A stretch of 64,000 nt of DNA from JAHELQ01 sp965603365 (lineage in GTDB: Bacteria; Acidobacteriota; Aminicenantia; UBA2199): contig CBFDCR010000005.1 of NCBI GenBank assembly GCA_965603365.1, forward strand, positions 1 through 64,000. The letters run 5' to 3'. The notes under the pieces are model-generated. The model worked only from the letters and a program-made list of their open reading frames with translations. It had not been told where the DNA came from and did no database searches. Positions 16,806-27,800 of this stretch are shown piece after piece. Each line of letters begins with the position of its first letter. The stretch's first letter is position 1. The position numbers were made by a program, and so were the translations under genes.

Positions 16806-19800
16806 GGATCCGGGAGGCGGTGCCCATACTGGCCGAGAGGTTGCAGGAACAGGGGATCATCCTTTTTGTAGGGGCAGGATTGTCGCGGGCTTCGGGGCTT
16901 CCGGGCTGGAAAGAGCTGTTCGCGCCTTTGTGCAAGAAACTGGAGTGCCCGGATGAAGAAGACTACCCGGCCGTGGCCACCGCAGTTATCAATGAGGATA
17001 TCCATAACCGCCGGGAGATCGTCGAGCATATCGTCCGGGAGATCGGTGAAGTCCGTTTTACCCTGGGCGAGAATCACCGGTTAATCAAACGCCTGCCCCT
17101 CCGCATCATCATCACCACCAATTACGACAACCTCCTGGAGGACCTTTACGGGGCCACCAATCTGAAGCGGATCTACTCGGATGCCGGCATGGCCTATTTC
17201 GATCCCCGGTCTTCCAAAATCCAGTTAATCTACCTGCACGGCGATATCAACCACCCGGATCATATGGTGGTCTCCAGCATCGATTACCAGGGTTTTTCGG
17301 ACAGCCACTCCAATATGGTGCTGCGGCTCAAAACCCTGCTGCAAGAGTATACATTCCTGTTTATCGGTTACAGTGCCAATGACCCCAACCTCCATGCCAT
17401 CTTCGATCATTTCAAATTGACTTATAAAGAGGCAGCCCGCCGCCACTTTATCGCCCTGCCTGCCCCGGGCAAGGTCAGGCAAGCCGAACTGCGCAGCCGA
17501 TTCGGCATCGAACCCATCGTGCTGCAGGATTACAAGGAGTTAACGGTTTTTTTAAAGGAACTGGTAGATGTCTATGAAAACCCCGGCAAGATGGGTGAAC
17601 CCTTAGAAGAGAAGGAGGTGGATGCACCGACGGCTAAGGCATTTGTCGATGACATTATTGATCGAGAAAAAAAAGCATTAGAAGCGGCAAGATACCGGAT
17701 TCCCGTGGGTTTCAAGCCCGTCAAGCCCTTTAACGTCCCCGGCGAAGATCCCCATTTTACCGGCCGGGAGGCGGAGATCGAACTGCTGGAAAAAGCCCTG
17801 CTGGAAAAACAGACGGTGGGGGTCACCGGCCTCTTCGGCATGGGGGGGATCGGTAAGACCAGCCTGGCCAAACATGTGGCCCACAGGCTGCACCGGCAGG
17901 GTCATTTCAAAGACGGAATATGCTGGCACCGCCTGGAGGCCAGAAAATTTGCCGATTCCCTGGGCGAGGTCGCCGATGCCTTCGGTGCCTTCTGGTTAAA
18001 AGAGATCCCAGAACCGGCTGTTCAAACCAGGTATTTCCAGTCCATGATCCAGGACCTGGATGTGCTCTTTGTTCTGGATAACGCGGAGTACATCGACAAC
18101 ATCCCGCCCTTGCTGGACCTATCCAGGAATCACCCGGTGCTGATTACCAGCCGGCGCCACCTGGGCGGTCTGGCAGAGGTGCTCGATATCCACCGGCTGG
18201 ATGCGGATAGATCCCTGGAATTGTTCATCAAGACCTGGAAACAGGAGGATGATGAGACGGAGGTCAAGACCATCGCCGCTTCACTTGCCAATGGGGAAGT
18301 AGAGACACTGCGGTTCCTCTGCACCGACCTGCTGGGCGGTCTGCCTTTGGCCATCACCATCGCCGCCAGTGTCATGCGGTATAAAAAAACGGACATCCCC
18401 GGTTTTAAGAGACTCCTGGAAGATAAACAATTAAGCCTGTTAACAGATCCCAACAATGTTTACAAGACAGAGGAGAAAGATAAAAATGTCCGCCTCTCCT
18501 TCGACCTCTCCTTCGATCAACTCCCTGCCGGCGGGCTTGAGCAGTCGCTGTTTGCGGTGATGGGGATATTCGGCGGCGAGGACTTCTGCCGGGAGGCATT
18601 GTACGAAATTTTTAAGGATGAGGAAAAGGAGGCGGTGGACAGCGCAGTGGAGACATTGGAGCAGCTATCCATGATCCAGGTGAGACAGGGGGGGGGAAAC
18701 CAGCGGCTCTACCTCCACCCCCTGCTGCGGCAGTATGCCCTGGAAAAGCTGCCGTCGTTTATGGAGGAGGCGGCGGCCTATGAGAAGACGGCCGGCTATT
18801 ACCTGGCTCTCGTCAAAAACAACCCCCAGGCCCTGGATTATGAATGGCAAAACGCATTATATTTTGCCGGGTGGTGCCTGGCCCACGCCAGGGAAAAAGA
18901 CGGCCTGTTCCTGATTTTAAAAATCGACCGGTTTCTTTATAAGGCCGGCAAATGGAGCGGCCGCGAGGAGGCGTTGAAGAGGGCCTTAGAAGTTGCCGAC
19001 CGCCTCGAGGATACAACTTATCTATATGATTTAAATAATCGGCTGCAAGATCTGTATGCCCGGCAGGGGAGACACCTGGAAAGGAGGGAGGTCATTCAGC
19101 AGTTGTCGGATTGCTGCCGCCGCTTCCGGGAACTTGAGAAGCACATACCCTGGGTGAACTATTTCCTGGCAGATTCCTTTCTTAATTTACATGAAATGGA
19201 GGCGGCCTATGAAGCAAACCTGGAGAACATCAAGGATTCGCTGTTTTACGGGGAAAAAGAGGCGTTGGGAGGTGTTTACAAAAACCTGGGCAATATGTAT
19301 AAACGAAGCGGTCTCCTCCAGGACGCACTGCATTTTTACAAGGCGAATCTGGCTATAAAAGAAGAACTCCATTCAAGAGAGAATCAAATCAGGGCCGTCG
19401 ATGATATCGGCGATCTATACCTCGATCTGAAAAAATTTACCGAGGCGCTGGCCTGGCTCAATCGATATGAAGCCGAACTCGCCGACAATCCACATAGAGA
19501 ACTGGAAGCCGATTTATATGTCAGATATTTCTTTTACTATCTTGAAACAGGAGATATCGAAAAGGCGCAGGATTATTTAAAAAGGTACCGGGAGGCCGTA
19601 GAGGATTTCGCCGCGGTGACGGCCGCGGCCGGCCTGACTTATTATGAAGCGCGGCTGGACCAGGCAAAGGGAAATCACCGGCAGGCGATCTCCAGCTTTG
19701 AGAAGGCCTGCCGATTTTACCGGGACATCGGCCGGGAAGACGAAAGTGGAGGCTGTTGCCTGGATATCGGCATCTGCTATTTAAAACTGGGAAATATCCG

Positions 19801-22800
19801 CCAGGCCCGGGAAAATCTCCTGGCCGGCGAGGAAATCTTCAGGCAATATAGGATGGCCCCCTTATCCCGCTGCCGTTTTGAGGCTTACCTGGCTGTCCTG
19901 GAGGTCAGGTCCGCCTATGACGAACGGGCGGTCAGGCTCATCAACAGGGTGAAGAATACTTATGGGCAGATGGGGGTCGAAGAGCACCGGGAGCTCCGGG
20001 AGATCGAGGCCGAGATAGGGGATGAGATCGGGGCGGAGCGGTACAAAGAGCTTTTAAACCGGTTGAAAAAGGGCGAAGGTGGTGCCGAAACCATCGATTT
20101 CGGCGCCGGCTGCTTGCAGGTGGACCCGCCGGGAAAAGAGATCACTTCGCCCATCGACGGCCGCCGGATGGCATTGATCCCCTCCGGTTTCGTAGAATCG
20201 GACCACTACGGCCACACCCTCTACCTCTACCCCTTCTACATGGATCAATATCCTGTCACCAACAGCGACTACCGGGCATTCATCACAGAGACGGCGCTGG
20301 AGCCGCCGCCCCATTGGCAGGAGGGCAAGATACCGCCGGCTGTGGAAGACCACCCGGTGGTGGGCATTACCTATGACGAGGCCATGGCCTATGCCCGGTG
20401 GGCCGGCAAAGATCTACCGCTGAAGGAGGAGTGGGAGGTGGCAGCCGGAATCGTAGAAGAACGAAAACCGCCGCTGCCTGCTGAAAAGATAAATGAGAGC
20501 GATTTTATTACCGGTGGAGACGACCACAGTTTTATATTGAAAATGGAGATCCCTCCCCATCTACTGGAGTTCGATGAAAAGATGTTTTTGCAACTTCTTG
20601 CCGGAAGTATTTCATTGACAGGAGAGGAAAAGAAAAGAATAATTAAATCCATCCCGGGAATGTCCCAGTATCAAATCGACGAGTTGATCAGGATATTTAG
20701 TAAAGAAAAACGGAAATTTGAGGAATTGAGTCTACTGGAAATCAAAAAAACCAACGATGAACATCAAAAACTACTCAAAGGCCACCCTAAAAAGATTAAG
20801 ACCTCCCCGGTTACCCGTTTTAAAGAGAAGTGCAGCCCTTATGGTATCGTCGATCTGGCGGGCAATGTATTCGAGTATACCCAATCTTTCTCAACACCCG
20901 GGGAGCGAGACAGAACCGTTATTTTAAAGGGCTTTTCCTGGCTGAGACATTCGTACCATAAAAAGGACGATATCGGCGATCACCACTATTCGTTGGCCTT
21001 TCAGAAATGGGCAGACGTGGGTTTCCGGTGTGTCAGGAGGATATACCGGCAGGAAGAGGCAAAACGGTTTATCGATACCGGGGCCAGGCCGGAAGATTGG
21101 CAGAGCCGGTGGCTCTATCAACGGGCCGAACACCTGTTCGCTGCCCTCTCTTCCGGCTACTTTTACGAAGACCGCCAGCCTGCGGTTGAAAGAGGGGCAG
21201 CCTTGTGCCAGGAACTGCTCCGCCTGTCTCCCGGTCACAAAAGGGCAGTTTACCTGCTCGCCCGGTTTCGCTGCTCAAGCTGCGATCTTCCCGGGTTTAA
21301 AGTATTCTTCGATACCACCCTATATCCGCTCCTGGAACATGAAAAGGAGACATCCACCTTTAATTGGTACCCCCTGCATGACATATTTTCCGCTGTGGCC
21401 GCTGCGGTAGACGAGGAGAGTGTCGTCACCAGGCATCAAAGGCTAAAAGAGGTCACCGGGAAAATAGACAGGCTCCTGGGAAAAATTGAAAATAGCCTGT
21501 TAACCGCATCCTTAAGGTTGAGCCAACGGGACACCTTAAAATCCCTCGATTTCCTGCTCAACCGTTACGAGGGACGGTTCGACTTCTTCCAGTACGCGGT
21601 AATCCTGTTTCTCTGCTTGATGAAGATCAGGGTCGATGCCGAGCTCAGGTCCCTGGCAGAAATTGCCGACATTGCGGTGGAATTGATCACCCCGCAAATC
21701 GAGAGGGGAACCGGGAGTATGGCGGCGGTTAAGGTCAGCAGCCGGGGACTGGCGCCGCTGACCGACATCCTGGTCGAATGGGCAGGGGAGAAACCGCCCC
21801 AAAAATCCGCCGGCAAAAACCTTAAGTTATCGAGACAAAGCTTTCATATCCCCCAACTGGACAGCGGGGAGTCGCGTATCCTGGAGACTGCGGTGGATGC
21901 CCCCAAAACAGGGGATTTTCCCTTATCCCTGGCGTTGAAATACACCAACCCGGCAGCCCCGGAAGGGCAGCAGCAGTCCCGGGAGATTGTCGAAGCACAC
22001 ATCCGGGTAACAGAGCCGCCGGCCGCCGGGGTCAAACAGGAAATCACAGTTGATAATCCCTATTTTACCGGCCGGCCGATCCAGGATTCCCGCATGTATT
22101 TCGGCCGCCGCGACGTGCTGGAGCGAATCAAGCAGAGGCTGGGGCCCAACAACATTATCATCCTCTACGGCCAGAGAAGAACCGGCAAGACATCCACCCT
22201 CTACCAGCTAAAGAACCTGATATATAAAGATATCGCCGTGCCGGTTCTCCTGGATATCCAGTCCATGCTGGGGGAGGACGGTTCATTCTTTTTCTACCGC
22301 ATGGCCGCAGACCTTCATGACATCTTAAAAAGGGAAATCCATGCCGCATCGAACCTGCCGGAACCCGCCGACGACGATTTCAAAGACCACCCCCAGTACA
22401 AATTGGAGATCTTCTTGAAAGAGGCCCTGGAAGAAGTGAAGGGGAGGCCCATCATCTATCTCATCGATGAGTTTGACGGCCTTTTCCAGATGATACGGGA
22501 AAGGAGAACCGAACCCACGGTACTGGATAACCTGCGCAGCATCATGCAGCATCATCAACAGGTCTGGTTCCTGCTGGCGGGCACCCATTTGATCAAGCAG
22601 GCAGCCGCGGATTCCAGGTCCGCCCTGTTCAATATTGCCACCTATGAAAAAATAGGTGCGCTGGCAGAAACGGATGCCAGGGCATTGATCAGCGAACCGG
22701 TGAAAGGGATGGTCGAATATGAACCTTTTACAATCGATAAAATCATCTCCCTGACCAACTGCAATCCCTATTTTATACAGGCTGTTTGCTTTGAATTAAT

Positions 22801-23176
22801 TTATTACCTGAAAACCAGGGGGCAGCGTAAGGCCACCCTCGATAGCCTGAATGTTGTGGTCGATAAAATACTGGACAAAGGGAGCTCCCACTTCGATGAT
22901 TTCTGGAGATATTTGCCCGGCGTCGAATGCCTGTTCCTCTCGCTGCTGGCCGAAAATGTCCGGGAGTACGAAGTCTTCATCTCCATCGACCGGGTCAGGG
23001 AGTTTTGTCAAGGCCGGTTTGACCCGGGCACCGATGTGAACAAAATAGTATCCCGGTTAAAGGAGAAAGATATTATCATCCAGAAGAATGTGATGGGCAA
23101 AACCCACATCGGTTTCTTCATGGAACTCTTTAAACGCTGGGTCGTAATGCATCACCCCCCCGATTCATATGAATAG
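16802..23176 (+). CDS. Giant SIR2 / STAND ATPase / TPR / FGE-like / second ATPase protein, candidate immune receptor
   Basis: A 2124-residue multidomain protein. (1) Residues 1-270: SIR2-like NADase fold with GAGLSRASGLPGW (24-36), TTNYD (Asn107), YLHGD (His146) and FIGYSANDPNL, all intact as in Thoeris ThsA and Avs5. (2) About 300-650: NB-ARC/STAND ATPase with GMGGIGKTSL and VLFVLDNAEY, then ITSRR. (3) About 700-1080: TPR-like helical repeats. (4) About 1105-1420: formylglycine-generating-enzyme/C-type-lectin fold (GRRMALIPSGF, AGNVFEY, DVGFRCVRR), split by a charged insert of about 110 residues. (5) A beta-sandwich near 1650-1745. (6) About 1750-2124: second P-loop ATPase, GQRRTGKTST and IIYLIDEFDGLF. 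The start is TTG behind GGGGGGTGG, overlapping the stub stop. Likely role, inferred: a sensor that triggers NAD depletion. The next gene starts 18 bases downstream. Confidence 0.88.
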   Translation: MRIREAVPILAERLQEQGIILFVGAGLSRASGLPGWKELFAPLCKKLECPDEEDYPAVATAVINEDIHNRREIVEHIVREIGEVRFTLGENHRLIKRLPLRIIITTNYDNLLEDLYGATNLKRIYSDAGMAYFDPRSSKIQLIYLHGDINHPDHMVVSSIDYQGFSDSHSNMVLRLKTLLQEYTFLFIGYSANDPNLHAIFDHFKLTYKEAARRHFIALPAPGKVRQAELRSRFGIEPIVLQDYKELTVFLKELVDVYENPGKMGEPLEEKEVDAPTAKAFVDDIIDREKKALEAARYRIPVGFKPVKPFNVPGEDPHFTGREAEIELLEKALLEKQTVGVTGLFGMGGIGKTSLAKHVAHRLHRQGHFKDGICWHRLEARKFADSLGEVADAFGAFWLKEIPEPAVQTRYFQSMIQDLDVLFVLDNAEYIDNIPPLLDLSRNHPVLITSRRHLGGLAEVLDIHRLDADRSLELFIKTWKQEDDETEVKTIAASLANGEVETLRFLCTDLLGGLPLAITIAASVMRYKKTDIPGFKRLLEDKQLSLLTDPNNVYKTEEKDKNVRLSFDLSFDQLPAGGLEQSLFAVMGIFGGEDFCREALYEIFKDEEKEAVDSAVETLEQLSMIQVRQGGGNQRLYLHPLLRQYALEKLPSFMEEAAAYEKTAGYYLALVKNNPQALDYEWQNALYFAGWCLAHAREKDGLFLILKIDRFLYKAGKWSGREEALKRALEVADRLEDTTYLYDLNNRLQDLYARQGRHLERREVIQQLSDCCRRFRELEKHIPWVNYFLADSFLNLHEMEAAYEANLENIKDSLFYGEKEALGGVYKNLGNMYKRSGLLQDALHFYKANLAIKEELHSRENQIRAVDDIGDLYLDLKKFTEALAWLNRYEAELADNPHRELEADLYVRYFFYYLETGDIEKAQDYLKRYREAVEDFAAVTAAAGLTYYEARLDQAKGNHRQAISSFEKACRFYRDIGREDESGGCCLDIGICYLKLGNIRQARENLLAGEEIFRQYRMAPLSRCRFEAYLAVLEVRSAYDERAVRLINRVKNTYGQMGVEEHRELREIEAEIGDEIGAERYKELLNRLKKGEGGAETIDFGAGCLQVDPPGKEITSPIDGRRMALIPSGFVESDHYGHTLYLYPFYMDQYPVTNSDYRAFITETALEPPPHWQEGKIPPAVEDHPVVGITYDEAMAYARWAGKDLPLKEEWEVAAGIVEERKPPLPAEKINESDFITGGDDHSFILKMEIPPHLLEFDEKMFLQLLAGSISLTGEEKKRIIKSIPGMSQYQIDELIRIFSKEKRKFEELSLLEIKKTNDEHQKLLKGHPKKIKTSPVTRFKEKCSPYGIVDLAGNVFEYTQSFSTPGERDRTVILKGFSWLRHSYHKKDDIGDHHYSLAFQKWADVGFRCVRRIYRQEEAKRFIDTGARPEDWQSRWLYQRAEHLFAALSSGYFYEDRQPAVERGAALCQELLRLSPGHKRAVYLLARFRCSSCDLPGFKVFFDTTLYPLLEHEKETSTFNWYPLHDIFSAVAAAVDEESVVTRHQRLKEVTGKIDRLLGKIENSLLTASLRLSQRDTLKSLDFLLNRYEGRFDFFQYAVILFLCLMKIRVDAELRSLAEIADIAVELITPQIERGTGSMAAVKVSSRGLAPLTDILVEWAGEKPPQKSAGKNLKLSRQSFHIPQLDSGESRILETAVDAPKTGDFPLSLALKYTNPAAPEGQQQSREIVEAHIRVTEPPAAGVKQEITVDNPYFTGRPIQDSRMYFGRRDVLERIKQRLGPNNIIILYGQRRTGKTSTLYQLKNLIYKDIAVPVLLDIQSMLGEDGSFFFYRMAADLHDILKREIHAASNLPEPADDDFKDHPQYKLEIFLKEALEEVKGRPIIYLIDEFDGLFQMIRERRTEPTVLDNLRSIMQHHQQVWFLLAGTHLIKQAAADSRSALFNIATYEKIGALAETDARALISEPVKGMVEYEPFTIDKIISLTNCNPYFIQAVCFELIYYLKTRGQRKATLDSLNVVVDKILDKGSSHFDDFWRYLPGVECLFLSLLAENVREYEVFISIDRVREFCQGRFDPGTDVNKIVSRLKEKDIIIQKNVMGKTHIGFFMELFKRWVVMHHPPDSYE

Positions 23177-23193
23177 AACGATAGGAGTCGATC

Positions 23194-24786
23194 ATGATTA
23201 AAATCGATTATATCTGCGGCGGCATCGAAAATGTCAAGGACTTTTTCGGCAGACAGGAGTTGATCAACGAGATCGGTCACCGGCTGAGATCGGGCCAATC
23301 CATCTCGATATACGGCGAACGGAAGATTGGCAAAACATCACTGCTAAAGTACCTGTACCAGGTAGGCATCAGGCAAATCCCCCTTCCCCATGCCGGTCAG
23401 GTGGTCATACTCTATGATACCTTCGGCGGGAAACAGGATATATCGCCGGATGCCTTTTTACAGGGTCTTTACGACGAACTCAACAGGGTGATGAATCTAC
23501 CGGTCGGCGGGCGACAAATAGATAAAAATAGTTTCAGGAAGTTTATCAGTGAACGCCACCATGAGGGAAAGCGGTTTGTCTTTTTCTTCGACGAGGTCGA
23601 TGCCGCCTCGGAAAACAGGGAATTGGATCATACCTTTTTCAGCTTTCTTCGTTCCCTGTCCGACAAGTATAATGTTCAGTATATTATTGCTTCCCGGAAA
23701 TCGTTCAAACAGTTGATCGAAGAGAATAACATTACCTCTCCCTTTAACGGACTGTTTTCCGGTAACCTCTTCAAACTGCAACTATTTGACGAAGAAGATG
23801 CCTATAAATTTTGTCGGAAGTTGTCGCAGGACGCCATGGCCGGTGACACCATACCGGCGGATTTGATTATCAGGCTTGCCGGCGGCCACCCGTTTTTAAT
23901 CCGTCTTGCCTTTTATCATGCGGTGAACCTCTCTATCAAATCAAAGGACAACCGGCTCGATTATGACAGGCTCAAATCTATTTTTGAAAAAGAGAGCTAT
24001 CATGCCTATTTTTACGATATCTGGCTGCACATGGATACAGTGGAACGGCAGATGCTAAAAAAAGTATCCCTTAAAATACTCGATCAGCCATTGAAAATCT
24101 CGGGAAAAGAGATGATTGATGATTTCCTGGGCAGCGGCCTGGTATTTCAGGCTAAAACCGGTGAGTATGCCTTTATCAATCATTATTTCGAAAGATATGT
24201 CCGGGAATGGGACAATGCAGTGCCAAAATCGGCGGCAGGAGAAGGGGCGGCGCCTCCTGATCTGGATATGAAAGACTTAATCCCAAAATTACGCAAGGTT
24301 GAAGAGAGCCTGGGTACATCCGTGAAGCCGGGGGAATGCGGGAAGGCCCTGGAAGACCTTGTTATGGCTTTATTTAACGCCTATAGTTCGTATTTCGAGG
24401 TGCGCGAGCATGTTCACTCCAGGACTTCATCCCTGGATCTCCACCTGTGGTTCAAATCCGGCGATGACCCGCTGCTCAAAGGATTTGGCGGGGAGATAAT
24501 CGTGGAATGTAAAAACTGGCAGCAGCCGGTGGGCAAACCGGAGATCAACGACCTGGCAGGGGACATGGTGAGTCGAAAATGTAAGACAGGGATTCTGGTC
24601 TCAAGAAAAGGCATTACCGGTAAGGCATTTAGCGATGCCAATGGGCAGAGACTCATTTGGTTTCACTCGGAAAACAGCCTTATAATCCTCGTATTAACAC
24701 TTACAGATATGAAATCCATTATTGAAGAGGGAAAGAACCTGATAGATTTATTAAAGGAGAGGTATGTAGAACTCGTTGAGGGTTAA
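23194..24786 (+). CDS. AAA ATPase with C-terminal Mrr-like nuclease domain
   Basis: A 530-residue protein. Residues 20-300 form a P-loop ATPase of the archaeal-ATPase/STAND kind: ERKIGKTSLLKYL (about 41-53), FVFFFDEVDAA (about 128-138), IIASRKSF. A helical linker and winged-helix-like part follow (300-380). Residues 388-500 look like a restriction-endonuclease fold: EDLVMALFNAYSSYFEV, SLDLHLWF, then IIVECKNWQQPVGKPEINDL (E-x-K near 436-438) and TGILVSRKGITGKAF, as in Mrr-type enzymes. It starts 18 bases after the giant gene with a good GGAG site, so the two are one operon. Its ATPase resembles the C-terminal ATPase of its neighbour, suggesting that they assemble together. Inferred role: nuclease effector or partner of the SIR2 receptor. 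Confidence 0.82.
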   Translation: MIKIDYICGGIENVKDFFGRQELINEIGHRLRSGQSISIYGERKIGKTSLLKYLYQVGIRQIPLPHAGQVVILYDTFGGKQDISPDAFLQGLYDELNRVMNLPVGGRQIDKNSFRKFISERHHEGKRFVFFFDEVDAASENRELDHTFFSFLRSLSDKYNVQYIIASRKSFKQLIEENNITSPFNGLFSGNLFKLQLFDEEDAYKFCRKLSQDAMAGDTIPADLIIRLAGGHPFLIRLAFYHAVNLSIKSKDNRLDYDRLKSIFEKESYHAYFYDIWLHMDTVERQMLKKVSLKILDQPLKISGKEMIDDFLGSGLVFQAKTGEYAFINHYFERYVREWDNAVPKSAAGEGAAPPDLDMKDLIPKLRKVEESLGTSVKPGECGKALEDLVMALFNAYSSYFEVREHVHSRTSSLDLHLWFKSGDDPLLKGFGGEIIVECKNWQQPVGKPEINDLAGDMVSRKCKTGILVSRKGITGKAFSDANGQRLIWFHSENSLIILVLTLTDMKSIIEEGKNLIDLLKERYVELVEG

Positions 24787-24898
24787 TCCCCTGGTTATCC
24801 TTTATAATCCCGGCACTCATCATCACTAAATTGGCGAGTCTATCTAAGTATGGGGAGTAGAGAACTATAGGAAACAGTACCGCCGAAGGTCTATTTTT

Positions 24899-27800
24899 TT
24901 AGGGGTGGGGGTGGTGGTTGGTCTGGAGTTTGAGGAGGCTTTTGAAGCGGGTGGAGAGGGAGTCGGAGATGCTGTAGAAGGTGGGCAGGATGATAAGGGT
25001 GAAGAAGGTGGAGGTGGTGAGGCCGCCCAGGATAGCCACGCTGATGGGGGCCCACATCTGGGCCCGGCCGGTGGCTGCCGGGAAAAATTGGGGGAGCAGC
25101 ACCGGTAAGGCCAGGGGGAGAACGCCGAAAATGGTGGTGATGGCGGTCATGACAATGGGCCGCATGCGGTCTTTACCGGCCTGCACGATGGCGGCGTTTT
25201 TGGCCATTCCCCGTTTCCGCAGGGTACGGATGTGGTCGATGAGGATGATGCCGTTGTTCACCACGATGCCGAATAGAGTCAGCAATCCCAGGTAAGAGGT
25301 ATTATTCAAGGTGATGCCGGTAACGGTAAAGAAGAAGGCCACGCCAAAGAGGGCTAAGGGCACGGTCAGCAGGATGGTAAAGGGATGGACAAAGGACTCG
25401 AAGAGAGAGGCCATGATGATGTAGATGAAAATCAGGGCCAGTATAATGGCCAGGCCGGAACTCTGCTGGGATTCCTGGAAGCGGCGCCAGTGGGAGCCGA
25501 AGCTCCAGGAGTAGCCCTCGGGGAAGGGGATGGTCTTCATGACGGCCTCGATTCTTTCGCTAATCTTCATCATCCCTTTGGCCGAGGTGTTGACGGAGAT
25601 GCGCAGTTTGGATTTTTTATTCTCCTTCTGGATGGCCGTGGAGCCGAGGCGGTAGGAAAAGGTGGAGATGGCCGACAGGGGAATCGATTTATCGGCGGTT
25701 CGGAGACTGAGGTTTTTGAGGTCCTCCTGGCTGAATCCCTCTTCCTTCTGTATTTTCAGGATAATGTCGATCTCTTTATTTTCTGTCTTAAACTTGCCGA
25801 TGGGCCGGTCGGAGATGGAGGACATGATGGTACGGGCCACCCGGCGGCTGTCTACGCCGGCGCTTTCGGCCCGTTTGCGGTCCACCCGGACCATCAGTTG
25901 GGTATCGCCGCCCTCCAGGTCGCTGGTGACATCTTCCACTTCCGGCACGGTGCGCAGTTTCTCCATCACCCGGGGCGCCAACTCGGTGAGTTTGGTAAAG
26001 TCCATACCCACCAGTTCGATCCTTAACCCGGAATGGTGACCGCCCCGGCCCCGCCTTTCGCCAAACTCGTAGGTGATACCGGCAGGGGGCGGCAGCAATT
26101 GCAGCATTGACTTCTTGATCTCCGAAATAGAGGGCCCTTTGTCGGTGAGGTAGAGTTCGATGGAGCCCCGGTATCTGCCCTGGCGAAGGCGTGCGGTGCC
26201 GTAATAGGTGGTCATATTGCGGATGGCCAACTTTTCTTTGTTTTGCTGGAGTGTGGTTTCGCAGCCATTGAACAGCGCCTGCATCTGCTTCAGGGTAAAG
26301 CTTCGGGGCATGTAGACCTCGAGGGAGATCTCCCTCTCCTCGCTTGTGGGCATGTATTCCTTCTCTACTCGGGATATCATATAAAAGGCAGATACCAGGA
26401 TGGCGGCGGCTGCCATTACGGTGGCCAGTTTGGTCAGCCGGGTCTTGATGGTCCAGCGGATGAGTCTTTCGTAGAGGCTGGTCACCCGGACCAGCCAGCG
26501 GGCCTTCTCCCTGGTCTTGCCCTTCAGGAGTTTACTCCCCGCCAGGGGGATAAAGGTCAGGGAGACCAGCAGGGAGGCGATCAGGGCCAGGGAGATGGTG
26601 ATGGCAAAATCATTCATGAACCGGCCAAAGCCGCTGCCCGACAAAAAACTCACCGACACGAAGACCACCAGGGTGGTGAGGGTGGAGGCGGTGACCGCCA
26701 GCGCCACCTCGCTGGCCCCCTCTACGGCCGCCCGTACCGACGGCAGTCCCTTTTCCTGCTTCAAGCGGAAGATGTTCTCCAGCACCACGACGCTGTTGTC
26801 CACCAGCATGCCCACCGCCATCATCAAGCCGCTCAGGGAGATGATGTTGATGGTGATGTTGGCGTTGAATAGGGCGCGGTAGATGTACATGAAGCTGAAG
26901 GTGAAAACCACGGCCATGGGAATGGCCACGGCGATGATGACGGTGCTGTGCAGCTTTCGCAGGAAAAACAGCAGCACCAGGACGGCCAGCAGACCGCCGA
27001 TGAGTCCGGCAAGAGAGAGGTCACGCAAGCTGTTGAGAATATCTTCGGACTGGTCGCGGAAGTAGAGGGTGTCCATCTGGCCCAGGGGCGGTTCGCTGGT
27101 CTTCAAATGCGCCATGACTGCCTTGACCCGCTGACATACGTCCACCACGTTGGCGGCCGAAGCCCGGTAGATGCGGAAGCTCAGGGAGTCGTGTCCGTTT
27201 AAGCGGTGAAAACTCTCTTTTTCGGGGTAGGCATAGGTAACGGTGGCCACATCCTTTATTTTTAGTCCCCTTTCATTTAAGGGCAGATTCATGATTTGCC
27301 GAACGACTTTTAATTCCCCCGGCACCCGTACCAGATAGCGCTTAGCCCCCTCTTCCAGGTGACCGGCGGAGATATTGATGTTGTTGTTGCGGATGGTGTC
27401 GATGAGGTCTAAAATCTGGATGGTGGAGCCGTAAAACAGTTCCGGTTTTAAGGTGATGATCAATTGTTTGCTGCGCAGTCCCCGGATATCGACGTTGGCT
27501 ACGCCCTCGATGCGCTCCAGTTCCGGCTGCACCAGGTTCTCGGCTAAGGTATAGAGCTTATCCAGGTCACCGGGGATGGAAATATTAACCGAGATTACCG
27601 GGAAGTCGGAGGTGGACCAGCGGCGGATCCTTATCTTTTCGATGTCGTCGGGCAGCCGGGAACGGATCTGGTCGATCTTGTCCCGGATTTCCATGGAGGC
27701 GTAGTCCATGTTGGTGCCGCTGTCAAACTCCAGATGGATGCGGGAGTCGGAGGACGAGGAGGTGGAACTGATGTTCTTGAGGTTGTTGATGGTGGAGAGT

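Noticed and set aside
20100..21060. Diversity-generating retroelement
   Set aside because: The FGE/lectin-like domain suggested one, but no reverse transcriptase or template/variable repeat pair was seen nearby.
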